DNA of 64,000 bases from Planctomycetota bacterium (GCA_024280755.1 JAJRPN010000031.1:1-64000), one strand, 5' to 3'; positions 9,007 to 17,777 are shown, counted from the stretch's first letter. Program-made: numbers and translations. The notes: generated by a model not told the origin, from the sequence alone.

Positions 9007-9981
9007 ATGGAATCAGTAATTGATGTGACGGGCGTCGAAAAAATGTATCGGCGGAAGGTCCATGCACTCCGAGGCGTTGATCTTCAGGTTGGCGCAGGCG
9101 AAATCTTTGGTTTGCTCGGGCCTAACGGTGCAGGAAAATCGACGCTGGTCAAAGTGCTGCTCACTGTGATCTCGCCGACTAAGTGTACTGGCACGCTGTT
9201 GGGTTCAAAGATCGGTGATAAATCGGCACTTGCGCAGGTCGGATATCTCCCCGAGCATCACAACTTCCCCCAATACCTCACCAGCCGACAGGTGCTGCGC
9301 CACTTTGGTGCGATGGCCGGCGTAGAGCGCAAAGCCAGAAACAAACGGGCTGACGAGCTGCTCGAAATTGTCAACATGTCCGAATGGGCGACCCACAAAC
9401 TCGGCAGCTATTCCAAAGGCATGCGCCAGCGTGTTGGGATTGCCCAAGCGTTGATGAACGATCCAAAGCTGGTCATTCTCGACGAGCCGACCGACGGCGT
9501 CGACCCGATTGGACGCCGAGACATCCGCGAGATCCTGCTTCGGCTCAAGGACGAAGGACGCACCGTATTCCTCAACTCGCATTTGCTTTCAGAGCTTGAA
9601 ATGGTGTGCGATCGTGTAGCAATTATGGTGCATGGACTTATGCGGCAACAAGGCACAATTGATGAACTGACCGCAGATCGTAGCGGGTTTGTGATTACGG
9701 CAGCTTCAGCGATGGAGAGCGACGCCTTGGACACGGCCAAGAATGCGGTTGCAGGGATCGAGTGCATGCTCGAAGACACACAAACCAAGTTACGATTTAA
9801 CACGGCGAATGCCGATCAGATACAACCCGCGATTGATGCCTTGCGTGCTCGCGGGATAGTGATCAAATCGCTCGGGTTCCATCGCCCATCGCTTGAAGAT
9901 CTGTTTATCAAAGCGGTCAACGAACACCCAGACGGCGCCAAACCTGGCGCACAAAAGGAAAAGAAGGGGGCACGCTCATGA
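9007..9981 (+). CDS. ABC transporter ATP-binding protein
   Basis: The 324-residue nucleotide-binding subunit shows Walker A GPNGAGKST near residue 42, the signature SKGMRQR near 138, Walker B LVILDEPTDGVDP and the switch His in FLNSHLLSE. The C-terminal 90 residues form the extra domain seen in DrrA/NatA-type exporters (LEDLFIKAV near the end). AGGGG eight bases before the ATG supports the start. It overlaps the permease gene by four bases (ATGA), so the two are translationally coupled and form one two-gene exporter; the cargo is unknown. Confidence 0.95.
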   Translation: MESVIDVTGVEKMYRRKVHALRGVDLQVGAGEIFGLLGPNGAGKSTLVKVLLTVISPTKCTGTLLGSKIGDKSALAQVGYLPEHHNFPQYLTSRQVLRHFGAMAGVERKARNKRADELLEIVNMSEWATHKLGSYSKGMRQRVGIAQALMNDPKLVILDEPTDGVDPIGRRDIREILLRLKDEGRTVFLNSHLLSELEMVCDRVAIMVHGLMRQQGTIDELTADRSGFVITAASAMESDALDTAKNAVAGIECMLEDTQTKLRFNTANADQIQPAIDALRARGIVIKSLGFHRPSLEDLFIKAVNEHPDGAKPGAQKEKKGARS

Positions 9982-11147
9982 TTTTGATGCAAACCAAAGC
10001 GATCTTTATTGATGCGTATCGTGAACTCAACGCGAAGAAACTTTTTTGGCTTACGCTGGGGTTGAATGTGTTGGCGGTGGCACTCTTTGCTTCGCTCGGT
10101 ATTAACAGCGAAGGCTTCAGTTTCTTGCACTGGACTTTCGATGCCCAGTTTATGAATACGAACTTCATATCGAAAGAACTCTTTTACAAGATTCAGTTCA
10201 CGACCTGGGGCGTGCCGATCTGGTTGAGTTGGGTCACGACCATCCTTGCGCTTATTTCTACTGCGGGGATTATTCCCGACATGGTTTCTGGTGGAACCAT
10301 CGAACCCGTTTTGTCCAAGCCCATAGGACGGGTGAGATTATTCTTAACAAAGTACCTTACCGGATTGTTGTTCGTCGGCTTGCAAATACTTGTATTCTCT
10401 GTCGGATGCATGCTGGTTCTAGGGATTCGTGCTGGCGCGTGGGAGTTTGGACTGCTCCTTGCTGTTCCTATTGTGCTTGCGTTTTTTAGTTATTTATATT
10501 CCGTTTGTGTATTCGTTGGGCTTGTTACGCGATCGACGATTGCGGCACTCTTGCTCACGATTCTGTTCTGGGTGATAATCTTCATCGCCAACACGGGTGA
10601 TTCGGTTATGCTTGCCCAACGCGAAGGCGCAATCCTTCGTGTTGAAGATCGCCAAGAAGCGGTCGAAGTTCAGGAACGGTTCGCAACCAAGCGGATTGAG
10701 CAGTTCCGTGAGCAAGGCAAGCCTGTCCCGGGTGAGGGCGACGAGCCGTTACCCAGCGGAGCAGTGGATACCATGAGCGCGGTCAATCCGACACTCACGA
10801 AGGCCCGCGATCGATTGGCAGATGCTGAGAACTCGGTCCCTACATGGGAAACATGGGCATCGCGTGTATTTGTACTCAAAACGCTGTTACCCAAAACACA
10901 AGAAACCATCGGACTGCTCGAACGCCATTTGATTTCAAATGACGAACTCGAAAAACTCAATCAAATGGGCGGCAACAACAGAGCCGCAAACGAAAACGAA
11001 CCCGCAATGGCCGACCCTCGTGTTCCTGAACGAGTAGCCAAAATCATGCGCTCACGAACGATCGGATGGGTGCTGGGCACATCGTTTGCTTTTGAGATTA
11101 TTCTGCTCGGATTGAGCACCATCATCTTTGTCCGCAGAGACTTCTAG
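9978..11147 (+). CDS. ABC-2 type transporter permease
   Basis: The 389-residue membrane subunit is partner of the upstream ATPase. I count six hydrophobic segments: about residues 17-37, 70-95, 115-137, 152-175, 182-202 and 362-386. Between the fifth and sixth lies a polar stretch of about 150 residues rich in Glu, Arg, Gln and Asn with coiled-coil character, an unusually large insert compared with plain ABC-2 permeases. The N-terminal FIDAYRELNAKKLFWLTLGLN is typical of the family. Its stop lies nine bases from the convergent proC stop, leaving no room for a terminator. Confidence 0.9.
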   Translation: MILMQTKAIFIDAYRELNAKKLFWLTLGLNVLAVALFASLGINSEGFSFLHWTFDAQFMNTNFISKELFYKIQFTTWGVPIWLSWVTTILALISTAGIIPDMVSGGTIEPVLSKPIGRVRLFLTKYLTGLLFVGLQILVFSVGCMLVLGIRAGAWEFGLLLAVPIVLAFFSYLYSVCVFVGLVTRSTIAALLLTILFWVIIFIANTGDSVMLAQREGAILRVEDRQEAVEVQERFATKRIEQFREQGKPVPGEGDEPLPSGAVDTMSAVNPTLTKARDRLADAENSVPTWETWASRVFVLKTLLPKTQETIGLLERHLISNDELEKLNQMGGNNRAANENEPAMADPRVPERVAKIMRSRTIGWVLGTSFAFEIILLGLSTIIFVRRDF

Positions 11148-11156
11148 TTTCGATTC

Positions 11157-11993
11157 TCAATCAGATTTCCCAAGCTCTATCCCGCGATGGCGGGCAGCGT
11201 GGATGGCGCGGATGAACGCATCCGTCACGCCGATATCGTCAAGCACATCCGTCGCGGCTTGGGTCGTGCCCTTCTTGCTCGTTACTTGTTCGCAGAGTTG
11301 GCGAGGCATCTCGGGAGATTGATCGAGCATTGATGCCGAGCCGAACACTGTTTGACGAACAATGGTTTGTGCCTGCTGTTTGTCGAACCCGAGTTGGAGC
11401 GCCGCTTCGATCATCGCTTGAGCAAGATAAAACACATACGCCGGGCCAGAACCGGCGATCGCGGTAAACGCGTTCATCAGATCTTCAGAGACGGTAATTG
11501 TTTTGCCGATGCTCGAAAACAGTTGATCTGCAAGTTCAAGATCTTGCTCGGTTGCTTCATCGCTTGGCGATATCGCACTCATTGCTCGCCCGATCTGCGC
11601 TGGCATATTGGGCATCACACGGATAACACGGGCTTTGTGATCCAACGCGTGTTCGATTTGTTCAACTCGGGTACCGGCAAGGATTGAGATTGCGAGGGGT
11701 TTGAAGGGGAGTTGTGCAATCTCTTCACGAATCGGAGCACACGCAATATCAAGCATCTGAGGCTTCACCGAAAGTATCAAGGTTGCATTGTCAGCATCAC
11801 GAGAGCGAATCCAACGGATCGCATCGGATGGATCAGCGAACGCGTTTGAGAAGAGAGAATGGCGATTTATGTCCGGTTCGATGACCCCGACACGCTCAGG
11901 ATCGAGAATGCCAGCCTTGCGAGCCCCCGAAATGATGGCGTGGGCCATGTTGCCGCCGCCGATGAATAGGATTGGATGGGCGATTGTCTGCAT
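11157..11993 (-). CDS. proC: Pyrroline-5-carboxylate reductase
   Basis: The 278-residue enzyme reduces pyrroline-5-carboxylate to proline with NAD(P)H. The Rossmann motif LFIGGGNMAHAI sits near the N-terminus. The C-terminal dimerisation domain has the P5CR signature: GSGPAYVFYLAQAMIEAA, then QTIVRQTVFGSASML and VTSKKGTTQAA. ATG 11993 is chosen because the Rossmann fold begins just after it and TACAGT lies five bases upstream, with TTGTAC 17 bases further as a possible -35. An upstream ATG at 12050 would add 19 residues unlike the family. Confidence 0.93.
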   Translation of the reverse strand: MQTIAHPILFIGGGNMAHAIISGARKAGILDPERVGVIEPDINRHSLFSNAFADPSDAIRWIRSRDADNATLILSVKPQMLDIACAPIREEIAQLPFKPLAISILAGTRVEQIEHALDHKARVIRVMPNMPAQIGRAMSAISPSDEATEQDLELADQLFSSIGKTITVSEDLMNAFTAIAGSGPAYVFYLAQAMIEAALQLGFDKQQAQTIVRQTVFGSASMLDQSPEMPRQLCEQVTSKKGTTQAATDVLDDIGVTDAFIRAIHAARHRGIELGKSD

Positions 11994-12066
11994 AAAATAC
12001 TGTACGGCGGGCATTGGCGTGGTACAATTCAATCGACCAACTTTGTTCATCAGGTAAGGACCATGT

Positions 12067-13116
12067 ATGTCAACTTTTTATCAGCTTGAGTTTGAAAAGA
12101 AAGTCACCGATCTCGATCGAAGGATCGAGCAAGCCCAGAAAGGCAATGAGGCTCTGGGTGCAGAGATCCCGGCATTGCCTGGGATAGCCGAGCAAGAGGT
12201 AGCTGCTGCACCCGTTGAGGATGTTGCCAAGCTCATCAAAGAGCGAACCCGAACACTCAAACGAGTGTACAAAAAGCTCTCGCCTTGGAACACGGTTCGG
12301 GTGGCTCGCCATCCGGACCGCCCGCAAACGCGCGACTACATCAAGCACATGTGCCGAGATTTTTGCGAGCTTGCTGGCGATCGCCGGTTTGGCGATGACC
12401 CGGCAATGGTGACCGGGTTCGGACGCATCGGCGGGCGTAAGTGTCTCATTGTTGGGCACCAAAAAGGGAAAGACACCCACGAAAAACTCTCGTGCCACTT
12501 CGGGTGTGCCCATCCTGAAGGCTATCGCAAAGCGATTGCCAAGATGAAACTCGCAGAGAAGTTTGGATTGCCGATCGTAACGCTCGTTGATACCCCCGGT
12601 GCCTATCCAGGCTTGGGAGCTGAAGAACGCGGACAGGCGGAAGCGATCGCGGTGAACATGCTCGAAATGTCTCGGCTCAAAGTCCCGATCGTCAGCATCG
12701 TCATCGGCGAAGGCGGCTCGGGCGGTGCGCTCGGGATCGCGGTCGCCGATCGTGTCGCGATGTTGGCCTACTCGTGGTATTCGGTGATCTCCCCGGAAGG
12801 GTGCGCTGCGATTCTTTGGAAGCAAGCCAATGAGCAGACCAACACCGCAGCAGCCGATTCACTCAAGCTGACCGCAGCGGACAACATGAAACTCGGGATT
12901 GTTGACTCGGTCATCGATGAGCCATTGGGTGCTGCCCATCGGAACCATGAAGAAGCATCTGCCAATCTCGAAGCCTGGATCACCGCTCAGTTTGATGAAC
13001 TTCTTGAGTTGAACCCGGATGAGTTGGTGAATCAGCGCTACGAACGGTTCCGAAAACTGGGTGATTTTGATATCTGTCCAGAAGCCCCAAAATTACCAGA
13101 AACAGCTGAGAAATGA
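12067..13116 (+). CDS. accA: Acetyl-CoA carboxylase carboxyltransferase subunit alpha
   Basis: The 349-residue protein matches AccA along its length. The N-terminal helix FEKKVTDLDRRIEQAQ is followed by WNTVRVARHPDRPQTRDYI, the crotonase-fold core with LVDTPGAYPGLGAEERGQAEAIA, IGEGGSGGALGI, and YSVISPEGCAAILWK. It transfers the carboxyl group from carboxybiotin to acetyl-CoA with AccD, the first step of fatty-acid synthesis. AGGTAAGGA at 12052-12060 supports the ATG. accD is not adjacent, so the subunits are encoded apart. Confidence 0.97.
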   Translation: MSTFYQLEFEKKVTDLDRRIEQAQKGNEALGAEIPALPGIAEQEVAAAPVEDVAKLIKERTRTLKRVYKKLSPWNTVRVARHPDRPQTRDYIKHMCRDFCELAGDRRFGDDPAMVTGFGRIGGRKCLIVGHQKGKDTHEKLSCHFGCAHPEGYRKAIAKMKLAEKFGLPIVTLVDTPGAYPGLGAEERGQAEAIAVNMLEMSRLKVPIVSIVIGEGGSGGALGIAVADRVAMLAYSWYSVISPEGCAAILWKQANEQTNTAAADSLKLTAADNMKLGIVDSVIDEPLGAAHRNHEEASANLEAWITAQFDELLELNPDELVNQRYERFRKLGDFDICPEAPKLPETAEK

Positions 13117-13166
13117 GCTGAAAAGGCCCTCAACAGGCCAATTATGGGGCCTACCCGTGTATCGCT

Positions 13167-13195
13167 TTGACCATTGCCGCCGGTGCGCCTACTGT
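13167..13195 (+). promoter_or_regulatory. Sigma70-like promoter for the DksA-like gene
   Basis: TTGACC (13167-13172) and TACTGT (13190-13195) are 17 bases apart. Transcription would start near 13203. The TTG at 13167 could otherwise be read as a start codon, but as part of a -35 box it argues for the later start at 13254. Confidence 0.5.
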
Positions 13196-13253
13196 AGGCC
13201 CATTGCTTCCAACGATTTGGGACAGCATCGGCTCTAGAAAAAGGCGGACGCGC

Positions 13254-14267
13254 TTGGCCAAGAAAAAAACCACAAAGAAGAAGACCACTAAAAAAACGAC
13301 ACGCTCTACTCCTTCAAAGAAGAGTACAGGCGGTAAGACTTCGCCGACTACGAAGAAGACTACAAAAAAAACGACCAAAAAAATAACGAAAAAGGTTGTC
13401 AATAAAACAACTAAAAAGACCACTAAGAAAACGGTCAAGAAGGTCGCCAAGAAGACAACGAAAAAAGCACCTACAAAAAAACCGGCTGCTAATAAAACAA
13501 CCAAGAAAAAAACTCCCATAAAACCGGCTGCTGCCAAGACGACCAAGAAGGTCACTAAAAAAGCTCCCGCGAAACCTGCGCCTAAACCGGCTGCAAAGAA
13601 AACTGTTACAAAGAAACCAACTTCCAAAAAACAAGTGGCCAAGAAACCAGCTGCTAAAAAAGCGCCTGTTAAAAAACCCGCAGCAACCGATGCCAAAGCG
13701 ACAACTCCCGCAAAGAGTTCTGGTCCAATCCGTCGGCGTCGTCCAAGCAAGGTCAAGAAACCACTGATCTTGCCAGATCGTCCATTGCTCATGGGCCCGA
13801 ACAGCGCTGCGATCAAGCCTTTGATTCCTTCTGGCTCGAAGGTCAAAAAAACAAAGTCTGTTCTCGACAATGTTACCTCACGACGAACAAAGACGCCGTT
13901 GACGAAAACACAACTCGAACAGTACCGCCATGTCTTGCTCGTCAAGCGTGCAGAACTCATAGGTGATGTACGCCACATCGAAGAAGAAGTGCTGCGGAAA
14001 GATCCGGGCGCAACAAGTAGTTCGCAGAATGTTGATGAACAAGGCTCTGAAAACTACGAGCAGTCACTCAACATGAACCTGGCTGCTTCAGATCGTAGAC
14101 GGATCATCGAGATTGATGACGCACTCAAGAGAATTGTCGATCGAACCTTCGGCCTATGCGAGTTGACGCATGAACCAATCAAGAAGGCTCGTCTCGATGA
14201 GCTGCCTTGGGCGCGCTTTACGATTCATGCTGCCCGCGAACTCGATCGTCGTGGCGGAAACTTCTGA
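13254..14267 (+). CDS. Lys/Thr-rich histone-H1-like tail fused to a DksA/TraR-like domain
   Basis: The 337-residue protein has two parts. Residues 1-160 are almost only Lys, Thr, Ala and Pro in KKTTKK and KKPAAK repeats, like histone H1 tails or AlgP, and should bind DNA or RNA. The last 120 residues have the DksA/TraR long helical hairpin (LTKTQLEQYRHVLLVKRAELIGDV) and end in the zinc-finger-like segment FGLCELTHEPIKKARLDELPW. Only one of four zinc cysteines remains. TTG 13254 is preferred: AAGGCGG lies just upstream and a promoter overlaps the earlier TTG at 13167. A role in nucleoid structure or transcription is inferred. lspA follows 33 bases later. Confidence 0.85.
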   Translation: MAKKKTTKKKTTKKTTRSTPSKKSTGGKTSPTTKKTTKKTTKKITKKVVNKTTKKTTKKTVKKVAKKTTKKAPTKKPAANKTTKKKTPIKPAAAKTTKKVTKKAPAKPAPKPAAKKTVTKKPTSKKQVAKKPAAKKAPVKKPAATDAKATTPAKSSGPIRRRRPSKVKKPLILPDRPLLMGPNSAAIKPLIPSGSKVKKTKSVLDNVTSRRTKTPLTKTQLEQYRHVLLVKRAELIGDVRHIEEEVLRKDPGATSSSQNVDEQGSENYEQSLNMNLAASDRRRIIEIDDALKRIVDRTFGLCELTHEPIKKARLDELPWARFTIHAARELDRRGGNF

Positions 14268-14300
14268 GTTTACTGATAATCATCAGCCACGATCACTGAT

Positions 14301-14972
14301 ATGCCCACCGCTCAACCAACACCAGAACCAGAACAACCCCAAAGCTCATCGAAGAGTCTTCGTGCTTGGCTGATTTTGCTCTCGACATCGATCATTGGGC
14401 TTTGGGCCGACCTTTGGTCCAAGGGATACGCCTTTGCCCATGTCGCACCAGAGCCGATCAACCTCACACGCGAAGCGGTGTTGAAGTCGCAAGACCTTGG
14501 CTACTTGATTAAACCACATGAGCCGGTGAGCGTTATAGATAAAGTACTTGAGTTCACGCTTGTGCTTAACCCCGGCGCAGTGTTTGGGATCGGCGCAGGG
14601 CAACGGTGGTTCTTTGTTGTTTTTACCATTATCGCGGTCGTCATTTCGTTGGTGCTATTTGTCAAATGGACACTCGCCAAAGACTGGATGGCCCATGCAG
14701 GATTCGGATTGATCATCGCAGGCGGAACCGGCAATCTCTACGATCGGCTCGTCTTCGCATGCGTACGCGACTTTATCCACCCATTCCCGAATGTACATCT
14801 CCCCTTTGGCATCCGCTGGCCCGGCGGAAACACAGAGCTTTGGCCTTATGTTTCCAATGTTGCAGACGCCTTTCTCATTGTCGGCATCATCATGCTCATG
14901 ATTCATGCGTGGCGCATGCCTGACGAAAAAGATGTTTCTGACCAAGCGCCGACTACAGACGCTAGCGAGTAA
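14301..14972 (+). CDS. lspA: Lipoprotein signal peptidase (signal peptidase II)
   Basis: The 223-residue inner-membrane aspartic peptidase removes signal peptides from diacylglyceryl prolipoproteins. Four membrane spans are visible, with the family motifs LNPGAVFG, AGGTGNLYDRL (first catalytic Asp) and VSNVADAFLIVG (second catalytic Asp). It is longer than the usual 160-170 residues because of an N-terminal polar extension, an insert before NPGAVFG and a charged C-terminal tail. At least two lipobox proteins in this window (starts at 29105 and 45212) are likely substrates. It follows the DksA-like gene on the same strand and overlaps the next, convergent gene by 11 bases. Confidence 0.95.
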   Translation: MPTAQPTPEPEQPQSSSKSLRAWLILLSTSIIGLWADLWSKGYAFAHVAPEPINLTREAVLKSQDLGYLIKPHEPVSVIDKVLEFTLVLNPGAVFGIGAGQRWFFVVFTIIAVVISLVLFVKWTLAKDWMAHAGFGLIIAGGTGNLYDRLVFACVRDFIHPFPNVHLPFGIRWPGGNTELWPYVSNVADAFLIVGIIMLMIHAWRMPDEKDVSDQAPTTDASE

Positions 14973-15927
14973 TCGATCCAGCGCGAGTTCGGATCGAGTC
15001 GATCATTGTCCGAATCTCGCCAGCCATCCGCGAGTTTGGGAACTCGACGATAATCCGCTGCCCAACATCCGCTGCTTGATCCCACGATTTATCATGTACG
15101 GCGAGCTTGAACTGTACACCAAGGTTCTCGCGGGCTTTGCCGATGACACCCCGCGCGACTTCACGAAACTGCTCGGCTTCATGCTCACTGAGATGGTGAT
15201 CCATCTCCTTGAGCAGTTCCATCGCTTGCTCAATCCGATCTTCCTGCGCAGCGAGAAGAAACTGGCGTTCAAGATCATGCTTGTATCGCTCTTTCGCAGC
15301 TTCCACCCGATGCCTGAGCCCATCGACCAAAGGCGAGTCATGATACACCCGCGAGATTCGAGCTGCTTCATTCATCGCTTCGCCCCATGTATGCGAGCTG
15401 ATTAAGCTGTCGAGCTGAACGATCGCCTGGCTCACCTTATTCTGAGTGGTCATCGAGCGAGCGGCATTGATCTTCGCCCGGAACTCCTCCGCTTCTTCTC
15501 GATATCCAAATCGCTCTGCGAGCTCGCGTACCAGCACCAAGCCTGCATCCCAATCTTCGAGCGTGATGTCTTCATCAATCGCCTTGCACAACAGCGTGCG
15601 TTCCTTGCGTCGATTGAGCACCCGGCGGGCATCGTCAGAGAGCACGAGGTTCTCGTTGAGCGACTCGATCGTCTCATTGAGGTGCTTGAGTTGTGTTCGA
15701 ATCCGATCTGATTCGATCGACGATTCGGTGTTGCCAGAGGATTGGCTTCGTAAGCCAATACAAATCGGCAGCGTCGTGATCGTCAACAGCATGGTGATGA
15801 TGCCTGCAAGAATCCATTGATCGCTCTCAATCATCAGTCCACGCAGTGCAACCGTTGCTGCGAGGACAGCAGCGGATCCATAGATCGCAGCGATCCAACT
15901 CGGTGAAAGAATACCATCATGTTCCAT
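14962..15927 (-). CDS. Membrane-anchored helical-repeat protein of unknown function
   Basis: The 321-residue protein starts at ATG 15927 behind a near-perfect AAGGAGGTGA. Two membrane spans (about residues 10-30 and 37-60) are followed by a coiled coil (about 68-100). The remaining 220 residues are amphipathic helices resembling TPR-like or alpha-solenoid repeats, with recurring W-x-x-A motifs (TWGEAMNEA, SWDQAADVG). It is probably an inner-membrane scaffold with a cytoplasmic helical domain. I cannot name a family. It follows the cupin gene by 38 bases on the same strand and likely shares its transcript. Confidence 0.8.
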   Translation of the reverse strand: MEHDGILSPSWIAAIYGSAAVLAATVALRGLMIESDQWILAGIITMLLTITTLPICIGLRSQSSGNTESSIESDRIRTQLKHLNETIESLNENLVLSDDARRVLNRRKERTLLCKAIDEDITLEDWDAGLVLVRELAERFGYREEAEEFRAKINAARSMTTQNKVSQAIVQLDSLISSHTWGEAMNEAARISRVYHDSPLVDGLRHRVEAAKERYKHDLERQFLLAAQEDRIEQAMELLKEMDHHLSEHEAEQFREVARGVIGKARENLGVQFKLAVHDKSWDQAADVGQRIIVEFPNSRMAGEIRTMIDSIRTRAGSITR

Positions 15928-15965
15928 GCGTCACCTCCTTAAGGCAAATGATCAAAGTACAATTA

Positions 15966-16343
15966 TCAGCTGCCAGGCACATCGCCGCCACAGTTTTGCT
16001 CGACGGGGACAAGGCACAAGAACCGGAACTCTTCGCTCGCGTCATCCGCGACCGTAAACTGATGGAGTTCGTTCGCAGGGACCAAAATCGTATCGCCCGC
16101 TTTGATCGGATGATAGTTGCCTTCGAGCAAAATCGAACCATTGCCCGAAACCACAAAGACCTCATGCTCGTAATCGTGCTGATGCTTGGGCGTATGACCA
16201 CCGGGCTCAACAGCGATGGATCGCAGGGCAAAGTGCGGCGCATTGTGCTCGCGCCCGATCATGACAGACATCGAAGCACCTTTCGTGCCCTCCATCTGGA
16301 CCGGGGACATCTTGGCATCGTAAATATTTTCAATTTGTGGCAT
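15966..16343 (-). CDS. Cupin-domain protein
   Basis: The 125-residue single-domain cupin has metal-binding motif 1 as GGHTPKHQHDYEHEVFVV (two His, a Glu and a further His) and motif 2 as the His in ANELHQFTV. The metal site therefore looks complete. Such small cupins may be dioxygenases, isomerases or ligand sensors; nothing here decides. ATG 16343 is favoured because GGAG lies six bases upstream; ATG 16355 would overlap that element. The membrane helical-repeat gene follows on the same strand. Confidence 0.85.
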   Translation of the reverse strand: MPQIENIYDAKMSPVQMEGTKGASMSVMIGREHNAPHFALRSIAVEPGGHTPKHQHDYEHEVFVVSGNGSILLEGNYHPIKAGDTILVPANELHQFTVADDASEEFRFLCLVPVEQNCGGDVPGS

Positions 16344-16404
16344 CATTTTCTCCATAGTTCACTATCGGAAGCGAACGGTTTATTCCAACAGATTACCATA
16401 GACC

Positions 16405-17079
16405 ATGACCAACACGCCAGCAAATTCGACCGCTAAGCCCTGTATCCAAGTTTTTCCGCTCGGAGATTTCCAGACAAACTGCATGATTCTGACCCAAGGC
16501 GAGCCTGAAACGGGCAAATCGTGCTGGATTATCGACTGTGGCTATCAGCCTGAGCCGATGCTTGATGCAATCGAGGAGCAGGGACTCATCCCGGTTAAAA
16601 TTGTGCTCACCCATGCCCATGCTGATCATATCGCAGGGCTTCTTGAAGCCAGATCACGCTTCCCAGATGCTCCGATTGTGATGCACATGGCCGAAGAGTC
16701 ATGGATGAATGACCCGATGCTCAACCTCTCAGCTGCGCTCGGGCTGAGCATCACGGCACCAGCACCAGAATCCTTCCTTGAAGAGGGCGACACGATCTCG
16801 CTCGAAGATCTTGAGTTTCGGATTGTTCACACACCCGGGCATTCCCCAGGCAGCATCTCGCTGATCCACGAACCTGCAAAGCTCGCATTCGTCGGCGACA
16901 CCCTCTTCGCCGGCTCGATCGGGCGAACCGATTTCCCAGGTTCAAGCTTTGAAACGCTCGAACACTCGATCAAGACCAAGCTCTATGTGCTCGATCCAGA
17001 AACAGTCTGCTTCCCAGGGCATGGCCCAGCAACAACAATCGGGCAGGAGATGAACTCCAACCCGTTTGTGAAAATGTGA
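16405..17079 (+). CDS. MBL-fold metallo-hydrolase (glyoxalase II-like)
   Basis: The 224-residue cytoplasmic metallo-beta-lactamase-fold hydrolase has the full metal site: THAHADHIAG (HxHxDH), HTPGHSPGS (His), VGDTLFAGSIGRTDFPG (Asp) and FPGHGPATT (His). The spacing is that of small glyoxalase II-like thioesterases such as YcbL. It likely cleaves a thioester such as S-lactoylglutathione or a bacillithiol equivalent. No Shine-Dalgarno sequence is present, but TACCAT lies five bases before the ATG, suggesting a leaderless transcript. Confidence 0.92.
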   Translation: MTNTPANSTAKPCIQVFPLGDFQTNCMILTQGEPETGKSCWIIDCGYQPEPMLDAIEEQGLIPVKIVLTHAHADHIAGLLEARSRFPDAPIVMHMAEESWMNDPMLNLSAALGLSITAPAPESFLEEGDTISLEDLEFRIVHTPGHSPGSISLIHEPAKLAFVGDTLFAGSIGRTDFPGSSFETLEHSIKTKLYVLDPETVCFPGHGPATTIGQEMNSNPFVKM

Positions 17080-17106
17080 GTCAAAATAGAAGCCCCACGC
17101 TTCTTG

Positions 17107-17249
17107 CCCCTCCCTGCGCCCCGCGGGGAGGTGGCCCGACGAAGTCGGGTCGGAGGGGTGTCTTCTCTTTCTTCTTCGTTGAACGAAAATCAGAAGACAC
17201 CCCTCCGTCTCACTGCGTTCGACACCTCCCCGCGGGGCGCAGGGAGGGG
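17107..17249. repeat. 143-bp palindromic intergenic element
   Basis: The outer arms, 17107-17133 and 17223-17249, are perfect 27-bp inverted repeats. A second pair, 17151-17166 and 17192-17207, is a perfect 16-bp inverted repeat. Between the pairs the left side carries its own hairpin CCCGAC-GAA-GTCGGG (17135-17149), while the right side does not match it. It lies between two convergent genes and is more GC-rich than its surroundings. It resembles the dispersed palindromic elements found in many genomes; it holds no gene. Confidence 0.9.
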
Positions 17250-17261
17250 ACGAAGAGTTGT

Positions 17262-17777
17262 TTACATCGCGCTGCCGAGTCCCATCGCGCGTCGCCAGGT
17301 AGAGACTTGCCCGAAGTGGAACATACAGTGATCGTGCGTGAGGAACATAATCATGCTGCCGTAGGTCTGAAAAATATCCTTGAAGGGATCACCATCTTTG
17401 AGGTCTTTGGCGAGCAGTTCGTCATCGAGTTCCATGGTGACTTCGACCAATGTTTTGTATGCACCACCGCAGCTCATCGCGACTTCCTTAAGTGAGGGAT
17501 AGATCGAGCCATCGACATCGTCTTTGCATTCGACGCCGTGCATAAAGAGAGCGTTGTAACTCTCTGGGACTGCGGTTGCTCCAGGATCCATGCCAAGTTT
17601 CTGCATGACCATCTGGGGATAGATAGCGAGATGCCCATAGACGAATACGGGGTGATTGCAAATGATCCCCTCTGGCATTCGAGCAGCCTTCGCGTGATCC
17701 ATGTCCTTGAGGAGTCCAACCGCCATACCGTGTACGCGATCAGCTGTTGTCGTGATCAGTTTTCCCATGTTTCCCAT
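17262..17777 (-). CDS. DinB-like four-helix-bundle protein
   Basis: The 171-residue protein has the pattern of DinB/DUF1569-type bundles. One conserved region carries His residues (CNHPVFVYGHLAIYP), and a late helix has THDHCMFHFGQVSTWRRAMGL, the H-x3-H-x2-Q type motif that ends many DinB proteins. These His residues probably bind a divalent metal. Members include thiol-dependent S-transferases; the substrate here is unknown. AAGGA seven bases before ATG 17777 supports the start. The gene ends 12 bases from the palindromic element. Confidence 0.8.
   Translation of the reverse strand: MGNMGKLITTTADRVHGMAVGLLKDMDHAKAARMPEGIICNHPVFVYGHLAIYPQMVMQKLGMDPGATAVPESYNALFMHGVECKDDVDGSIYPSLKEVAMSCGGAYKTLVEVTMELDDELLAKDLKDGDPFKDIFQTYGSMIMFLTHDHCMFHFGQVSTWRRAMGLGSAM

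Noticed and set aside
13124..13152. Inverted repeat AGGCCC/GGGCCT after accA as terminator
   Set aside because: Stem of only 6 bp with a 17-base loop and no T tract.
13151..13978. Long minus-strand open frame with very hydrophobic translation
   Set aside because: It is the antisense of the Lys/Thr codon repeats of the DksA-like gene; Phe/Leu/Val runs result from AAG/AAA/ACC complements. No ribosome site or domain.
17076..17495. Plus-strand open frame across the palindromic element and into the DinB-like gene
   Set aside because: The translation follows the inverted repeat and then an antisense strand; no coding character.
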